The notes beneath the pieces were generated by a model. The model ran no database searches, was not told the origin of the DNA, and saw only the letters and a list, made by a program, of their open reading frames with translations. This document shows positions 29,532-40,454 of a DNA stretch of 64,000 nucleotides, piece by piece. Every line of letters begins with the position of its first letter. Positions within the stretch are counted from its first letter, which is position 1. Origin of the DNA: Tautonia plasticadhaerens (GTDB lineage Bacteria > Planctomycetota > Planctomycetia > Isosphaerales > Isosphaeraceae). The position numbers were made by a program, and so were the translations under genes. Location: assembly GCF_007752535.1 (NCBI RefSeq), contig NZ_CP036426.1, positions 1-64,000 of the forward strand, written 5' to 3'.

Positions 29532-30341
29532 ATGCTCCGCCCCAGCCGATCGATCATCAAGCTCAAGAGCCCCCGGGAGATCGGCCTCATGCGGGAGGCG
29601 GGCAAGGTCGTCGCCGAGGCCCTCGGCCGCGTCCGAGAGCTGGCCGTGCCCGGTGCCACCACCGCCGAGCTGAACGATGCGGTCGCCGCCGTCTTCCGGA
29701 AGTACGACGCCACCCCCCTGTTCCTGAACTACCCGAGCCCGACCAAGGGCGTCCGCGCCTTCCCCGCCGTCATCTGCGCCAGCGTCAACGACGCCGTCGT
29801 CCACGGCATCCCCAGCCGTCGGCCCTTGCAGGACGGCGACATCATCTCCGTCGACACCGGCTGCCGCCTCAACGGCTGGTGCGGCGACTCGGCCGTCACC
29901 CTCGCCATCGGCGAGGTCACCCAGGAGCACGGCAAGCTGCTCCAGGTCACCCGGGAGACGCTCGAACTCTCCATCCGGGCCATGGGCCGGTGCGAGTACT
30001 GGTCCGAGGTCGCCGGCCTGATGGAGCGATACGTCAAGAGCCAGGGGATGCACGTCATCGAGAAGTTCGTCGGCCACGGCATCGGTCGCGACATGCACGA
30101 GGAGCCCCAGGTCCCGAATTTCCTCAGCAAGGCGTTGCGTCGCAATGACATCCGGCTCGAGCCTGGCATCGTCCTGGCCGTCGAGCCGATGGTCGCCCTG
30201 GGGACCAAGCACGTCAAGGCCCTCGCCGACGGCTGGACCATCGTCACCAAGGACAACCGCGGCGCCGCCCACTTCGAGCACACCGTCGCCATGACCGCCG
30301 ACGGCCCCCGCATCCTCACCCTGCCGCCGGACCAGGAATGA
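29532..30341 (+). CDS. map: methionine aminopeptidase, type I
   Basis: This 269-residue dinuclear metalloprotease removes the initiator methionine. The five metal ligands are visible: Asp in ISVDTGC, Asp in WCGDSAVT, His in GHGIGRDMHEE, Glu in LAVEPM and Glu in HFEHTVAM. The substrate-pocket VNDAVVHGIP is present. There is no N-terminal zinc-finger extension. It follows secY by 106 bases, and the hicBA pair starts 13 bases after its stop. Confidence 0.95.
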   Translation: MLRPSRSIIKLKSPREIGLMREAGKVVAEALGRVRELAVPGATTAELNDAVAAVFRKYDATPLFLNYPSPTKGVRAFPAVICASVNDAVVHGIPSRRPLQDGDIISVDTGCRLNGWCGDSAVTLAIGEVTQEHGKLLQVTRETLELSIRAMGRCEYWSEVAGLMERYVKSQGMHVIEKFVGHGIGRDMHEEPQVPNFLSKALRRNDIRLEPGIVLAVEPMVALGTKHVKALADGWTIVTKDNRGAAHFEHTVAMTADGPRILTLPPDQE

Positions 30342-30354
30342 GACGGGGGCGACC

Positions 30355-30573
30355 ATGGATGCGGCGGGCCCGCTGACGATCGAGGTCGAGCAGGAAGTCG
30401 ACGGCCGTTGGATCGCCGAGGTCCCGGAACTCCCCGGTGCCCTCGCCTGCGGTCCTTCTCGCCTCGACGCGATCGGCCGAGTCGAGGCGCTCGCGCTCAG
30501 GGTATGGGCCGACCGACTGGAACATGGCGAGAAGGTCCCCGAGCTCGGCCGTCTCTTCGCGATCAGTTCATGA
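30355..30573 (+). CDS. hicB: HicB-like antitoxin, short form
   Basis: This 72-residue protein has the HicB partial RNase H-like fold: LTIEVEQEVDGRWIAEVPELPGALACGPS, then a helix DAIGRVEALALRVWADRL. The EVPELPGA strand-turn is the family hallmark. There is no room for the C-terminal helix-turn-helix or ribbon-helix-helix domain found in autoregulating HicB antitoxins, so DNA binding by this protein alone is doubtful. Its stop overlaps the hicA start by 4 bases (ATGA). It sits inside the ribosomal cluster, 13 bases after map. Confidence 0.78.
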   Translation: MDAAGPLTIEVEQEVDGRWIAEVPELPGALACGPSRLDAIGRVEALALRVWADRLEHGEKVPELGRLFAISS

Positions 30574-30863
30574 TTCGATGGCATTCGACCAAGGCGAGAC
30601 ACGTCCTCGCTGCCCTCCTTCGCATCGGCTGGAGTGTCAAGTGCCCTCTCGGAGGCTCGCATCGTGTCCTTGAATGGGTCGGCTGGCCGGACTTCGTGTC
30701 CTTTTTCCACGACACTGACGAGATTGGTCCTCGCATGCTGGCCCGGGTCGCCCGCCAGCCCGGCCTGACACCGGACGATCTTTGGACGGCCTGCAGATCG
30801 GGTCGATTCCGATTGTTCGGGTCACAACAGCCTTGCCTCGGCGGGGCCGTTGCGATACAGTAG
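30570..30863 (+). CDS. hicA: HicA-like mRNA interferase toxin
   Basis: This 97-residue protein has the double-stranded RNA-binding-type HicA fold. After a helix ([16 protein letters not shown]) comes [11 protein letters not shown], with the conserved histidine (residue 31) that HicA toxins use for RNA cleavage. [28 protein letters not shown] closes the family core. The ending EIGPxxLxxxxxxxGLTPDDL is highly characteristic. The last 25 residues are an extra tail. All key positions look intact, so it is probably active or recently active. A candidate promoter for rpmJ overlaps its 3' end. Confidence 0.8.
   Translation: MIRWHSTKARHVLAALLRIGWSVKCPLGGSHRVLEWVGWPDFVSFFHDTDEIGPRMLARVARQPGLTPDDLWTACRSGRFRLFGSQQPCLGGAVAIQ
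30833..30861 (+). promoter_or_regulatory. candidate internal promoter before rpmJ
   Basis: TTGCCT at 30833-30838 and TACAGT at 30856-30861 are exactly 17 bases apart and overlap the last codons of hicA. It would give the distal genes rpmJ-rpsM-rpsK-rpsD-rpoA-rplQ transcription that does not pass through hicBA. Confidence 0.5.
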
Positions 30864-30988
30864 TCGAATTCCCCCCGGTCCGCGGCGCGCGCCGGTCGAC
30901 CGGCATCCCCGACGCGCCGTCGAGCCCAAGCGGGCTCGAAGAACCGACGCGATCATTCATCAGGCAGCAGCAGACGGGACGAGGAGCG

Positions 30989-31105
30989 ATGAAGGTCCGA
31001 TCGAGCGTCAAGCGGATTTGCGACGCCTGCATCATCGTGCGGCGACGGGGCAAGGTGTACGTCATCTGCAAGGCCAATCCCAAGCACAAGCAGCGGCAGG
31101 GCTGA
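30989..31105 (+). CDS. rpmJ: 50S ribosomal protein L36
   Basis: This is L36, 38 residues ([20 protein letters not shown] to HKQRQG) behind a GAGGAG site. The zinc ligands of the C+ form are all present: Cys in ICDAC (two), Cys in YVICKAN and His in PKHKQ. It starts the distal part of the cluster after the hicBA insertion. infA, usually just upstream, is not here. Confidence 0.95.
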   Translation: MKVRSSVKRICDACIIVRRRGKVYVICKANPKHKQRQG

Positions 31106-31173
31106 GACGGCCCGAGCGGCCTCGACTCGGGCCGCCGGACTGATCGGACCGCCTCCCCGGAGGAACAGGACGG

Positions 31174-31557
31174 ATGCCTCGTATCCTGGGCGTCGACATC
31201 CCCAACGATAAGCAGATTCGGATCTCGCTGCGCTACCTCTACGGCATCGGCCCCTTCCTGGCCGATCAGCTCTGCGAGCGTACCGGGGTCGAGCCGACCA
31301 AGCGGGCCCGCGACCTGACCGACGACGAGCTGGCCAAGATCATCGCGCTGCTCGACAACGAGTACACGGTCGAGGGCCAGTTGCAGCGCGTCGTGCAGCA
31401 GAACATCGCCCGGCTTCGCGACATCAATTGCTACCGCGGCCTGCGGCACCGCCGGGGCCTGCCCGTCCGCGGCCAGCGGACCCAGACCAACGCCCGGACC
31501 CGCAAGGGGCCCCGCAAGACGGTCGCGGGCAAGAAGGGCGTCAAGGACATGCGCTGA
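31174..31557 (+). CDS. rpsM: 30S ribosomal protein S13
   Basis: This 127-residue head protein bridges to the 50S subunit and P-site tRNA. Landmarks are [26 protein letters not shown], the [36 protein letters not shown] block and the basic tail. The length is normal. The 206 bases to rpsK are GC-rich and show no feature I can define. Confidence 0.97.
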   Translation: MPRILGVDIPNDKQIRISLRYLYGIGPFLADQLCERTGVEPTKRARDLTDDELAKIIALLDNEYTVEGQLQRVVQQNIARLRDINCYRGLRHRRGLPVRGQRTQTNARTRKGPRKTVAGKKGVKDMR

Positions 31558-31763
31558 GCCGGCCCCGAGGCCGCGTTCTCCGGAGGGGAGGGCGGCCCGC
31601 CTCGGCTCAACCCGGCCCCCCGAGGCCCGACGCGGCCCCGGGGCGTCTCGCCCGGCGACGGCCGGGCGCGTTCGTTCCATCGGAGCAATCATTCGGCGGA
31701 TTTTGATCGGAGCGTCCGACTCGATCCCCGTCCCGGACACCCGAAGAGCGGAGCAGCCCAGCG

Positions 31764-32144
31764 GTGGCCAAGGCCAAGAAGCGGAAGACCCGCCGCAACG
31801 TGAGCCGCGCGGTCGTGCACATCAAGGCGACGTTCAACAACACGCTGGTGACGGTCACCGACCCGAACGGCGACACCCTCTGCTGGGCCTCCAGCGGCAC
31901 GGTCGGCTTCAAGGGCAGCCGCAAGAGCACGCCCTTCGCCGCCCAGCGGGCCGCCGAGGTCTCGGCCTCGACCGCCACGAAGTTCGGGGTCAAGGAGGTC
32001 GAGGTCCGCGTCAAGGGCCCCGGCTCCGGGCGGGAGAGCGCCATCACCGCCCTGCAGGCCGCCGGCCTGTCGATCAAGGCGATCGAGGACGTGACGCCCC
32101 TGCCGCACAACGGCTGCCGCCCCCCCAAGAAGCGGCGGGTCTGA
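31764..32144 (+). CDS. rpsK: 30S ribosomal protein S11
   Basis: This is S11, 126 residues from a GTG start ([20 protein letters not shown]). It lies in the platform near the mRNA exit. Landmarks are [40 protein letters not shown] and the C-terminal [19 protein letters not shown]. The length is normal. Confidence 0.97.
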   Translation: MAKAKKRKTRRNVSRAVVHIKATFNNTLVTVTDPNGDTLCWASSGTVGFKGSRKSTPFAAQRAAEVSASTATKFGVKEVEVRVKGPGSGRESAITALQAAGLSIKAIEDVTPLPHNGCRPPKKRRV

Positions 32145-32312
32145 TCGGCTCGGCCGGTCGGGTCGTTTCCCCGTATCGGGATGCCTTGCCTCGCGGATGT
32201 CGGGGTGCTGAGCGGGCGGGTGCCGGGCCGTCACGCCGCCGGCCCGATCCCTCAGCAGACGGACGGTTCAGACGCCATCGCTCGGCACTTATCTGGTTGA
32301 GAATCGAGGATC

Positions 32313-32942
32313 ATGGGACGCCACATCGGACCCGTCTGCCGGCTTTGCCGACGCGAAGGGATCAAGCTCTTCCTCAAGGGCTCGCGCTGCGATTCGCCCA
32401 AGTGCGCCGTCGAGCGTCGGGACGGCCCCCCCGGGCAGCAGCAGTACCGCCGCGGCAAGCCGAGCGAGTACTCCATCCGGCTGCGGGAGAAGCAGAAGGT
32501 CAAGCGGTACTACGGCGTCTTCGAGCGCCAGTTCCGCCGCTACTACGAGATGGCCAGCCGCCGCCCCGGCAACACCGGCGACCTGCTCATGGCCCTGCTC
32601 GAGCGCCGGCTCGATAACGTGGTCACCCACCTGGGCTTCGCCGTCAGCCGCCCCTCGGCCCGGCAGCTCGTCCGCCACGGCCACATCCTGATCAACGGCC
32701 GCAAGACCGACATCCCGAGCTACCTGGTCAAGCCGGGCGACGTGATCAAGATCAAGGAGCGCGAGGGCTCGCAGAACCTCGTCGCCGGGGCCCTGAGCAT
32801 GGAGGGCATGCCGCCGGTCCCCGACTGGCTGGACCGCACCTCCACCGAGCCCGCCGAGGGCCGGGTCAGCCGACTGCCCACCATCCAGGACGTCTCGCTG
32901 CCGGTCACGCCCCAGCTGATCGTCGAGCTGCTGAGCCGCTGA
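32313..32942 (+). CDS. rpsD: 30S ribosomal protein S4, zinc-binding form
   Basis: This is S4, 209 residues. The N-terminus MGRHIGPVCRLCRREGIKLFLKGSRCDSPKCAVERR has four cysteines (about 9, 12, 26 and 31) in the zinc-binding arrangement. The S4 RNA-binding domain follows as RLDNVVTHLGFAVSRPSARQLVRHGHILINGRK. S4 nucleates 30S assembly and in enteric bacteria represses the alpha operon. A repeat element lies in the gap before rpoA. Confidence 0.97.
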   Translation: MGRHIGPVCRLCRREGIKLFLKGSRCDSPKCAVERRDGPPGQQQYRRGKPSEYSIRLREKQKVKRYYGVFERQFRRYYEMASRRPGNTGDLLMALLERRLDNVVTHLGFAVSRPSARQLVRHGHILINGRKTDIPSYLVKPGDVIKIKEREGSQNLVAGALSMEGMPPVPDWLDRTSTEPAEGRVSRLPTIQDVSLPVTPQLIVELLSR

Positions 32943-32995
32943 CGCCGGGCCGGCCGGTCGGAGACGCCATCGTCGGATTCGGATTCGGGACGGGG

Positions 32996-33142
32996 ATTCA
33001 CCGCGGAGAACGCAGAGGACGCCGAGGAAGACCCCAGGGGACCGGATCGTCGCCGGGCGAGCCCATCGATCGATCGAGTCGGTCGATCGGCCGCCCGCCC
33101 CTCCCCCAGCCACGCCCGCCCGTCGCGTCCTCTGCGGTGAAT
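32996..33142. repeat. inverted repeat element, rpsD-rpoA gap
   Basis: The left arm (32996-33022) and right arm (33125-33142) are complementary over 18 positions; the left arm carries a 9-base insertion (GGAGAACGC). Both arms contain CGCAGAGGACGC or its complement. About 100 bases lie between the arms, and the right arm ends 20 bases before the rpoA start. Confidence 0.6.
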
Positions 33143-33161
33143 TTGGGAGCCTGATTCAGCC

Positions 33162-34160
33162 ATGCGCATCCGTTGGCGAGGCCTGGAACTGCCCAGCCGG
33201 GTCGTCTGCACCCGGGAGACCTTGACCGAGTCGTTCGGCGAATTCCACGTCGAGCCGTTCGAACGCGGCTTCGGCCACACCGTGGGCAACAGCCTGCGTC
33301 GCGTGCTGCTCTCCAGCCTGGAGGGCAGCGCCGTCACCACGATCAAGATCCAGGGCGTCCAGCACGAGTTCTCGACCATCCCCGGGATGGTCGAGGACAT
33401 CACCGACCTGGTGCTCAACCTCAAGGGCCTGGTCGTCAAGAACCACAGCGACAGCCCCCGCACCATCCGCATCGAACGCGACCGCCGCGGCGTCGTCACC
33501 GCCGCCGACGTCCTCCACGACGAGTCGGTCGAGGTCATCAACCCCGACCACATCCTCTGCACCCTCACCGACGACGTCCCGTTCCACATCGAGATGAGCG
33601 TCGAGAACGGCCGGGGCTACCGCCCCGCCGCCGAGGGGCACACCGACGACCTGGAGATCGGCGCGATCCCCATCGACGCCATCTTCAGCCCCGTCACCCG
33701 CGTCGAGTACAAGGTGCAGGACACCCGGGTCGGCCAGCGGACCAACTACGACCAGCTCACCATGCGGATCTGGACCACCGGCACCCTCAGCCCCGAGATG
33801 GCGCTGGTCGAGGCCGCCAAGATCCTCCGCAAGCACCTCAACCCCTTCGTCCAGTACTACGAGCCCGGCCCCGGCCTGCCCGCCGACGGCTCCGGTGGCT
33901 TCGAGGGGGGCTCCTACGGCGGCGGCGTCGACATGGAGACCGAGCGGAAGCTCAACATGAGCCTCGCCGAGCTCGAACTCTCCGTCCGCGCCACCAACTG
34001 CCTGGAGAGCGAGGGGATCACCTCCGTCCGGGACCTCGTCAGCCGGTCCGAGGACCAGCTCCTCGGCGTCCGCAACTTCGGCGAGACCACGCTCAAGGAA
34101 GTCCGCGTCAAGCTCCAGGAGATCGGCCTGGATCTCGGCATGGACATCGCCCGCCGCTGA
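33162..34160 (+). CDS. rpoA: DNA-directed RNA polymerase subunit alpha
   Basis: This is the alpha subunit, 332 residues. The N-terminal assembly domain contains [26 protein letters not shown] and the [22 protein letters not shown] segment. The C-terminal domain (about 265-332) has [23 protein letters not shown], including the Arg that in Escherichia coli contacts UP-element DNA, and [12 protein letters not shown]-type sequence. A Gly-rich linker joins the two. The presence of an intact alpha-CTD fits the A/T-rich element seen upstream of the rpsJ promoter. Confidence 0.97.
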   Translation: MRIRWRGLELPSRVVCTRETLTESFGEFHVEPFERGFGHTVGNSLRRVLLSSLEGSAVTTIKIQGVQHEFSTIPGMVEDITDLVLNLKGLVVKNHSDSPRTIRIERDRRGVVTAADVLHDESVEVINPDHILCTLTDDVPFHIEMSVENGRGYRPAAEGHTDDLEIGAIPIDAIFSPVTRVEYKVQDTRVGQRTNYDQLTMRIWTTGTLSPEMALVEAAKILRKHLNPFVQYYEPGPGLPADGSGGFEGGSYGGGVDMETERKLNMSLAELELSVRATNCLESEGITSVRDLVSRSEDQLLGVRNFGETTLKEVRVKLQEIGLDLGMDIARR

Positions 34161-34171
34161 TCTCATTCGGG

Positions 34172-34314
34172 AGTAGGCAGTAGGCAGTAGGCAGTAGGCC
34201 GAACAGGACCGTCCGGCGGGCACGCATCACCCCGGACCGGGTCGCCTCCTCCGCTGCGTCGTCGGGACTCGGATATCCGGCTTACTGCCTACCGCCTTCT
34301 GCCTTCTGCCTACT
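34172..34314. repeat. inverted heptamer element, rpoA-rplQ gap
   Basis: The left arm (34172-34199) is four tandem AGTAGGC heptamers, almost perfect. The right arm (34283-34314) carries complementary CTGCCTA/CTGCCTT units in a more degenerate state. The element occupies nearly the whole gap between rpoA and rplQ. Confidence 0.7.
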
Positions 34315-34326
34315 GGGACCCAAGCC

Positions 34327-34785
34327 ATGCGTCACCGCAAAGCCGGACGGAAGTTCAAGCGGAGCCCCGAGCATCGCCGGATGCTCATGCGCAACCTGGC
34401 CACCTCGTTCTTCGAGCACGAGCGGATCGAGACGACCCAGGCCAAGGCCAAGGAACTGCAGCCCTACGCCGAGAAGCTGATCACGATGGCCGTCCGCGGC
34501 ATCCGCCGCCAGAAGGCCCTCGGCGGCGACGCGGCCGACAAGCTCCCCCTCGCCGAGTTCCGCCGCATCCTCACCGTCCTGACCCGCAAGGACGTCGCCT
34601 ACAAGCTCTTCTTCGAGATCGCCCCCCGCTACATGGAGCGGCCCGGCGGCTACTCGCGGATCTTCAAGCTCGCCCACCGTCGCCAGGGCGACTGCTCCCA
34701 GATGGCCATCATCCAGCTCATCGGCGCGGACGAGCCCGTCCGCTCCCAGTCGGTCCAGCCCGAGGTCGTCGGCTCCGAGGCCTGA
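34327..34785 (+). CDS. rplQ: 50S ribosomal protein L17
   Basis: This is L17, 152 residues. MRHRKAGRKFKRSPEHRRMLMRNLATSFFEHERIETTQAKAKE is unmistakable. The C-terminal extension beyond the usual 115-125 residues (GDCSQMAIIQLIGADEPVRS onward) is of the type found in many phyla. It closes the cluster and is followed 31 bases later by a long perfect hairpin. Confidence 0.96.
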   Translation: MRHRKAGRKFKRSPEHRRMLMRNLATSFFEHERIETTQAKAKELQPYAEKLITMAVRGIRRQKALGGDAADKLPLAEFRRILTVLTRKDVAYKLFFEIAPRYMERPGGYSRIFKLAHRRQGDCSQMAIIQLIGADEPVRSQSVQPEVVGSEA

Positions 34786-34816
34786 TCCGATCCGACCCCG
34801 GCACCCGATGAATTCC

Positions 34817-34864
34817 GCCGAAGGCAGGGGCCAGATGACCCGTCATCTGGCCCCTGCCTTCGGC
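34817..34864. terminator. perfect 23-base hairpin at the end of the ribosomal cluster
   Basis: Arms 34817-34839 and 34842-34864 are perfectly complementary over 23 bases with a 2-base gap at the centre. It lies between rplQ and the HIT gene. The downstream sequence (CGTTTGAG) lacks a proper T-tract, so it is either a U-less terminator or a mobile palindrome. Confidence 0.55.
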
Positions 34865-34918
34865 CGTTTGAGCCCCCCTCGCCCTCCCCTCCCCTCGACC
34901 CGGCCGGGAGCCCCGAGC

Positions 34919-35353
34919 ATGGCCTACGACCCCCAGAACGTCTTCGCCCGGATCCTCCGGGGCGAGATCCCCGCCGCCAAGGTCCTGGAGACCGACGGCG
35001 CCCTGGCGTTCCTCGACGTCGGCCCGGTCAACAAGGGGCACCTCTTGATCGTCCCCAAGGCCGAGGCCGCCACCCTCTCCGACCTGCCCGACGACGTCTC
35101 GGCCCACGTCGGATCCCTCCTGCCCCGCCTCTGCCGGGCCGTCAAGCAGGCCACCGGCGCCGACGGCCTGAACGTGATCGTCAACCACGGCGAGGTCGCC
35201 GGCCAGTCCGTCCACCACGTCCACTGGCACATCGTCCCCCGGTTCAAGGACGACGCCTTCCGCTGGCCCTGGCCCCAGCAGTCGTACTCCGGCGACGAGG
35301 CCGAGCAGATGCGGGACCGCATCCGCCATGCCCTGGGTGACGGGGAATCGTGA
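34919..35353 (+). CDS. HIT family hydrolase
   Basis: This 144-residue protein starts at the ATG at 34919 (MAYDPQNVFARILRGEIPAAK). The histidine-triad motif reads VHHVHWHIVPR, with NVIVNHGEVAGQSVHHVH before it, matching the HinT/PKCI branch. Enzymes of this branch hydrolyse nucleoside phosphoramidates and adenylates; the cellular substrate here is unknown. The upstream open frame runs through the hairpin after rplQ and is rejected. Its stop codon overlaps a GTG of a small following ORF (GTGA). Confidence 0.9.
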   Translation: MAYDPQNVFARILRGEIPAAKVLETDGALAFLDVGPVNKGHLLIVPKAEAATLSDLPDDVSAHVGSLLPRLCRAVKQATGADGLNVIVNHGEVAGQSVHHVHWHIVPRFKDDAFRWPWPQQSYSGDEAEQMRDRIRHALGDGES

Positions 35354-35724
35354 GCGGTCACGGGGCGAGGATCAAGGCATGTCCCGGTCGCCTGGACCTC
35401 GACGCCTGGTTCGGCCTGGTGCCGATCGGGCTCCTGCTGATGGTCGGCCAGCCGGCCGCCCTGGGTCGCGGTCCGTTAGCCTTCCTGGTGAGACGCCGCC
35501 GTCAGCCGGGCCCTGAGCCATACGCAGGGCCCCACCTTCGCCCTCGAAGTCGTCGCCGCGGCGGGCCTCGGCCCGATCGCCGTATGCGCAATACGAACCC
35601 CATCGTGATGGCCATGTTACGATCGCCTCGAACCGGTGACCCCCGCTTGCGGTTCCGGACCGCTACGGGACGGGGGGTCATGGTACGGATGCTGTCACAC
35701 CGCGGCAGTCGGGGCGATCCATGA
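35350..35724 (+). CDS. doubtful small hypothetical ORF
   Basis: This is a 124-residue frame from a GTG that overlaps the stop of the HIT gene (GTGA). It has one hydrophobic stretch (WFGLVPIGLLLMVG, about 22-35) and then becomes Arg-rich and shadow-like. No family is recognised. The overlap with the HIT stop is the only argument for translation. Confidence 0.22.
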   Translation: MSGHGARIKACPGRLDLDAWFGLVPIGLLLMVGQPAALGRGPLAFLVRRRRQPGPEPYAGPHLRPRSRRRGGPRPDRRMRNTNPIVMAMLRSPRTGDPRLRFRTATGRGVMVRMLSHRGSRGDP

Positions 35725-35730
35725 GAGCGC

Positions 35731-37140
35731 CTACGGCTGCTGGTTCCCGAGTCGGTCCTCGATCCGACGCCCGCCCGGCCCGAGCAGCGGCTGCTGGAGG
35801 CTCTCCTGGAACAGCTTCTGCTCCTGGTCCCGATGCGGCTGGCCCTGGCTCGGCGGGGGCGGCGGGTCGTCCAGCCCGTCCACCAGCAGCAGCCCGCAGA
35901 TACCCACCTCCGCCCGGCGGAGGTTGAGCAGCGACTGCAGATACTCCTGCCGGGCCTGGGCGTAGGTGCGCAAGGCCTGCTGGACCTGCGACCATTCGCC
36001 TTTACCGGCCTTCAACCCCTCCAACCGGAGGTCAAACAGCTCCCGGGCCCCCGGCAGCCGCTCCTCCCGGTACTGCTCCACGTCGTCCCGGGCCGACAGG
36101 TACTGCTCGAACGCCGTGGCCAGCCGGTCCCTCAGGTTCAGCTCCACCCGGCGCACCCCGGACGCGGACCGGACGAGTTGGGCCCGGGCCGCCCGGATGT
36201 TCCCCTGGTTGCGGTCGAAGATCGGCAGCATGAACCCGAGCTGGGCGTACGCCTGCTGCCGCTGGTCGGCCGCGTTGTAGGCGGTGGCCAGCTCGAGCTG
36301 GAGGTTAGGGACCGGCTCGACCAGCTCCCGCTGCAACGAGACCTGATCGCTCGCCGCCACGGAACGGGCCACGCCCAGCTCGGGGCTGGCCGTCAGCAAC
36401 TGGGCAAGGGCGGCGTGGAATTCCAGGGGCGGGCCGGCGGCCTCCAGGTCCGCGGAGAGCGGGGCCGGGGGCAGGTCCGGCAGGCCGACCAGCGCGGCCA
36501 GCCGTCCCCAGGCCGCCTGGTGGCGGTTCGCGGTCTCCTCGAGGAGATCCTCGAGCTGCGTCTTCTCCAGCCGGGCCTCCAGCACATCCGCCCGCTCGGC
36601 GTCCCCGGCCTCCTGGCGACCCTCGACCGCCGTCACCGCGTCATCCGCCCGGCGGATCAGCTCCTCCTGGGCCCGGGCCATGTACCGCAGGGCGACCACC
36701 TGCCAGAACTGAATGCGGACGGTATTCAAAACCCGAAGCCCCTGCGCCTTGGCCTGGCAGTCGACGACGTCAACCTCGCGCGCCGACTTCGCCCGGTTGA
36801 GCCTCAGCTTCCCGCTGGTGACGATCATCTGAGTGAGGAATGCCCCCTGCTGCCCGGCCGTCCCCTCCTCCCCGATCTGCTGGCTGAAGTACCCGACCGT
36901 CGGGTTCGGGTAGAGCCCGGCCTGGACCGCCCGGCCCTGGGCCGCGTCGAGCTGGGCGGTCGCCTGGGCCAGGGTCGGGTTATGCGACAGGGCGAACCGC
37001 TCCAGGTCGGCGAGGCTGAGCGGGCTGACCGGCGGCCGGGCCCTGGCGGGAGCCGGCTCCACCACAACGGCTGGGATCGTGGTCAGGAGGGCGCCGATCG
37101 CCACCCAGTTGAGGCGGCGGGACGAGCAGAAGAGCCTCAT
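35731..37140 (-). CDS. TolC-family outer membrane efflux protein
   Basis: This 469-residue protein has an N-terminal signal segment (VAIGALLTTIPAVVVEPAPARA). Two similar halves, each with long helices, form the TolC repeat: LADLERFALSHNPTLAQATAQLDAAQGR opens the first, and PELGVARSVAASDQVSLQRELVEPVPNLQLELATAYN opens the second. Short hydrophobic strands PNPTVGYFSQQ and GFMLPIFDRNQGN correspond to the membrane barrel. The C-terminus is Pro/Gln-rich. It forms the outer-membrane exit duct for efflux pumps. No pump gene adjoins it; the nearest RND operon begins about 5.8 kb away and is on the other strand. Confidence 0.88.
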   Translation of the reverse strand: MRLFCSSRRLNWVAIGALLTTIPAVVVEPAPARARPPVSPLSLADLERFALSHNPTLAQATAQLDAAQGRAVQAGLYPNPTVGYFSQQIGEEGTAGQQGAFLTQMIVTSGKLRLNRAKSAREVDVVDCQAKAQGLRVLNTVRIQFWQVVALRYMARAQEELIRRADDAVTAVEGRQEAGDAERADVLEARLEKTQLEDLLEETANRHQAAWGRLAALVGLPDLPPAPLSADLEAAGPPLEFHAALAQLLTASPELGVARSVAASDQVSLQRELVEPVPNLQLELATAYNAADQRQQAYAQLGFMLPIFDRNQGNIRAARAQLVRSASGVRRVELNLRDRLATAFEQYLSARDDVEQYREERLPGARELFDLRLEGLKAGKGEWSQVQQALRTYAQARQEYLQSLLNLRRAEVGICGLLLVDGLDDPPPPPSQGQPHRDQEQKLFQESLQQPLLGPGGRRIEDRLGNQQP

Positions 37141-37801
37141 GCTCTGCTCCGGGGAACGGCATTGGAAGCGATCGCCCGCGTGGCGTTACGCGGGCGACGG
37201 AGGGCCGATCCGCTCCTCCCGATTATCGGCTCGGCTGCCGCTCCCAATCGATCGAATCGCGTCGCCCCTTCGGGGCAACTCGGCGGGGAGTCGCCGCGGG
37301 AAGCCGGCGCGTCTCTCACGCGAAGACACGTGGATCGCGATACGGTTACCGATCGTCGGTCCCGGGACGGACGCCCGGTCAACGTCGACCCCTCGCCGAT
37401 GCCGGCCCCCGGGGCTCTCCCGGTCCGAGCCGCCCGGCGGTGATCCCGGGGACTCGCCGTCATCCTCGGGACGCCTGACGAGGAGGACCCCTCCCCTCCT
37501 CCGCGCCGGATGCGGCCCTCCCGTTCGACGGCCGCGATGCGTCCCGGCGTGCCCAGGAATCGGGAATGCTTCGCCCGACTCCCCCGCCCCGAGGACGGCG
37601 AAGATGATGGGGATGATGCCGTCCGTCGGACGCGGGGGTCGGGTCGAGATGGGGGGGCGTCGTCGCCCCCTCCCGGTCTCCTCTCGGTGCCGAGACCAGC
37701 CCCCCGACGCCGACCGTCGGGCCGGATTGGGGGGGCCGGGTCGCGGACACCTTTGACGCCGATCGGTCGCCTTGACGGGCCAATATCGGCGTCGGGCCGC
37801 T
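37141..37801. other. 661-base region without a supported gene
   Basis: This is the region between the starts of the TolC-family gene and the end of katG. Open frames exist on both strands but are Arg/Pro/Gly-rich shadows. A 9-base stem (37755-37763 with 37785-37793) lies just after the katG stop and could be its terminator; it has no T-tract. Confidence 0.5.
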
Positions 37802-40442
<2,641 letters not shown>

Positions 40443-40454
40443 CGGGGGACTCAA

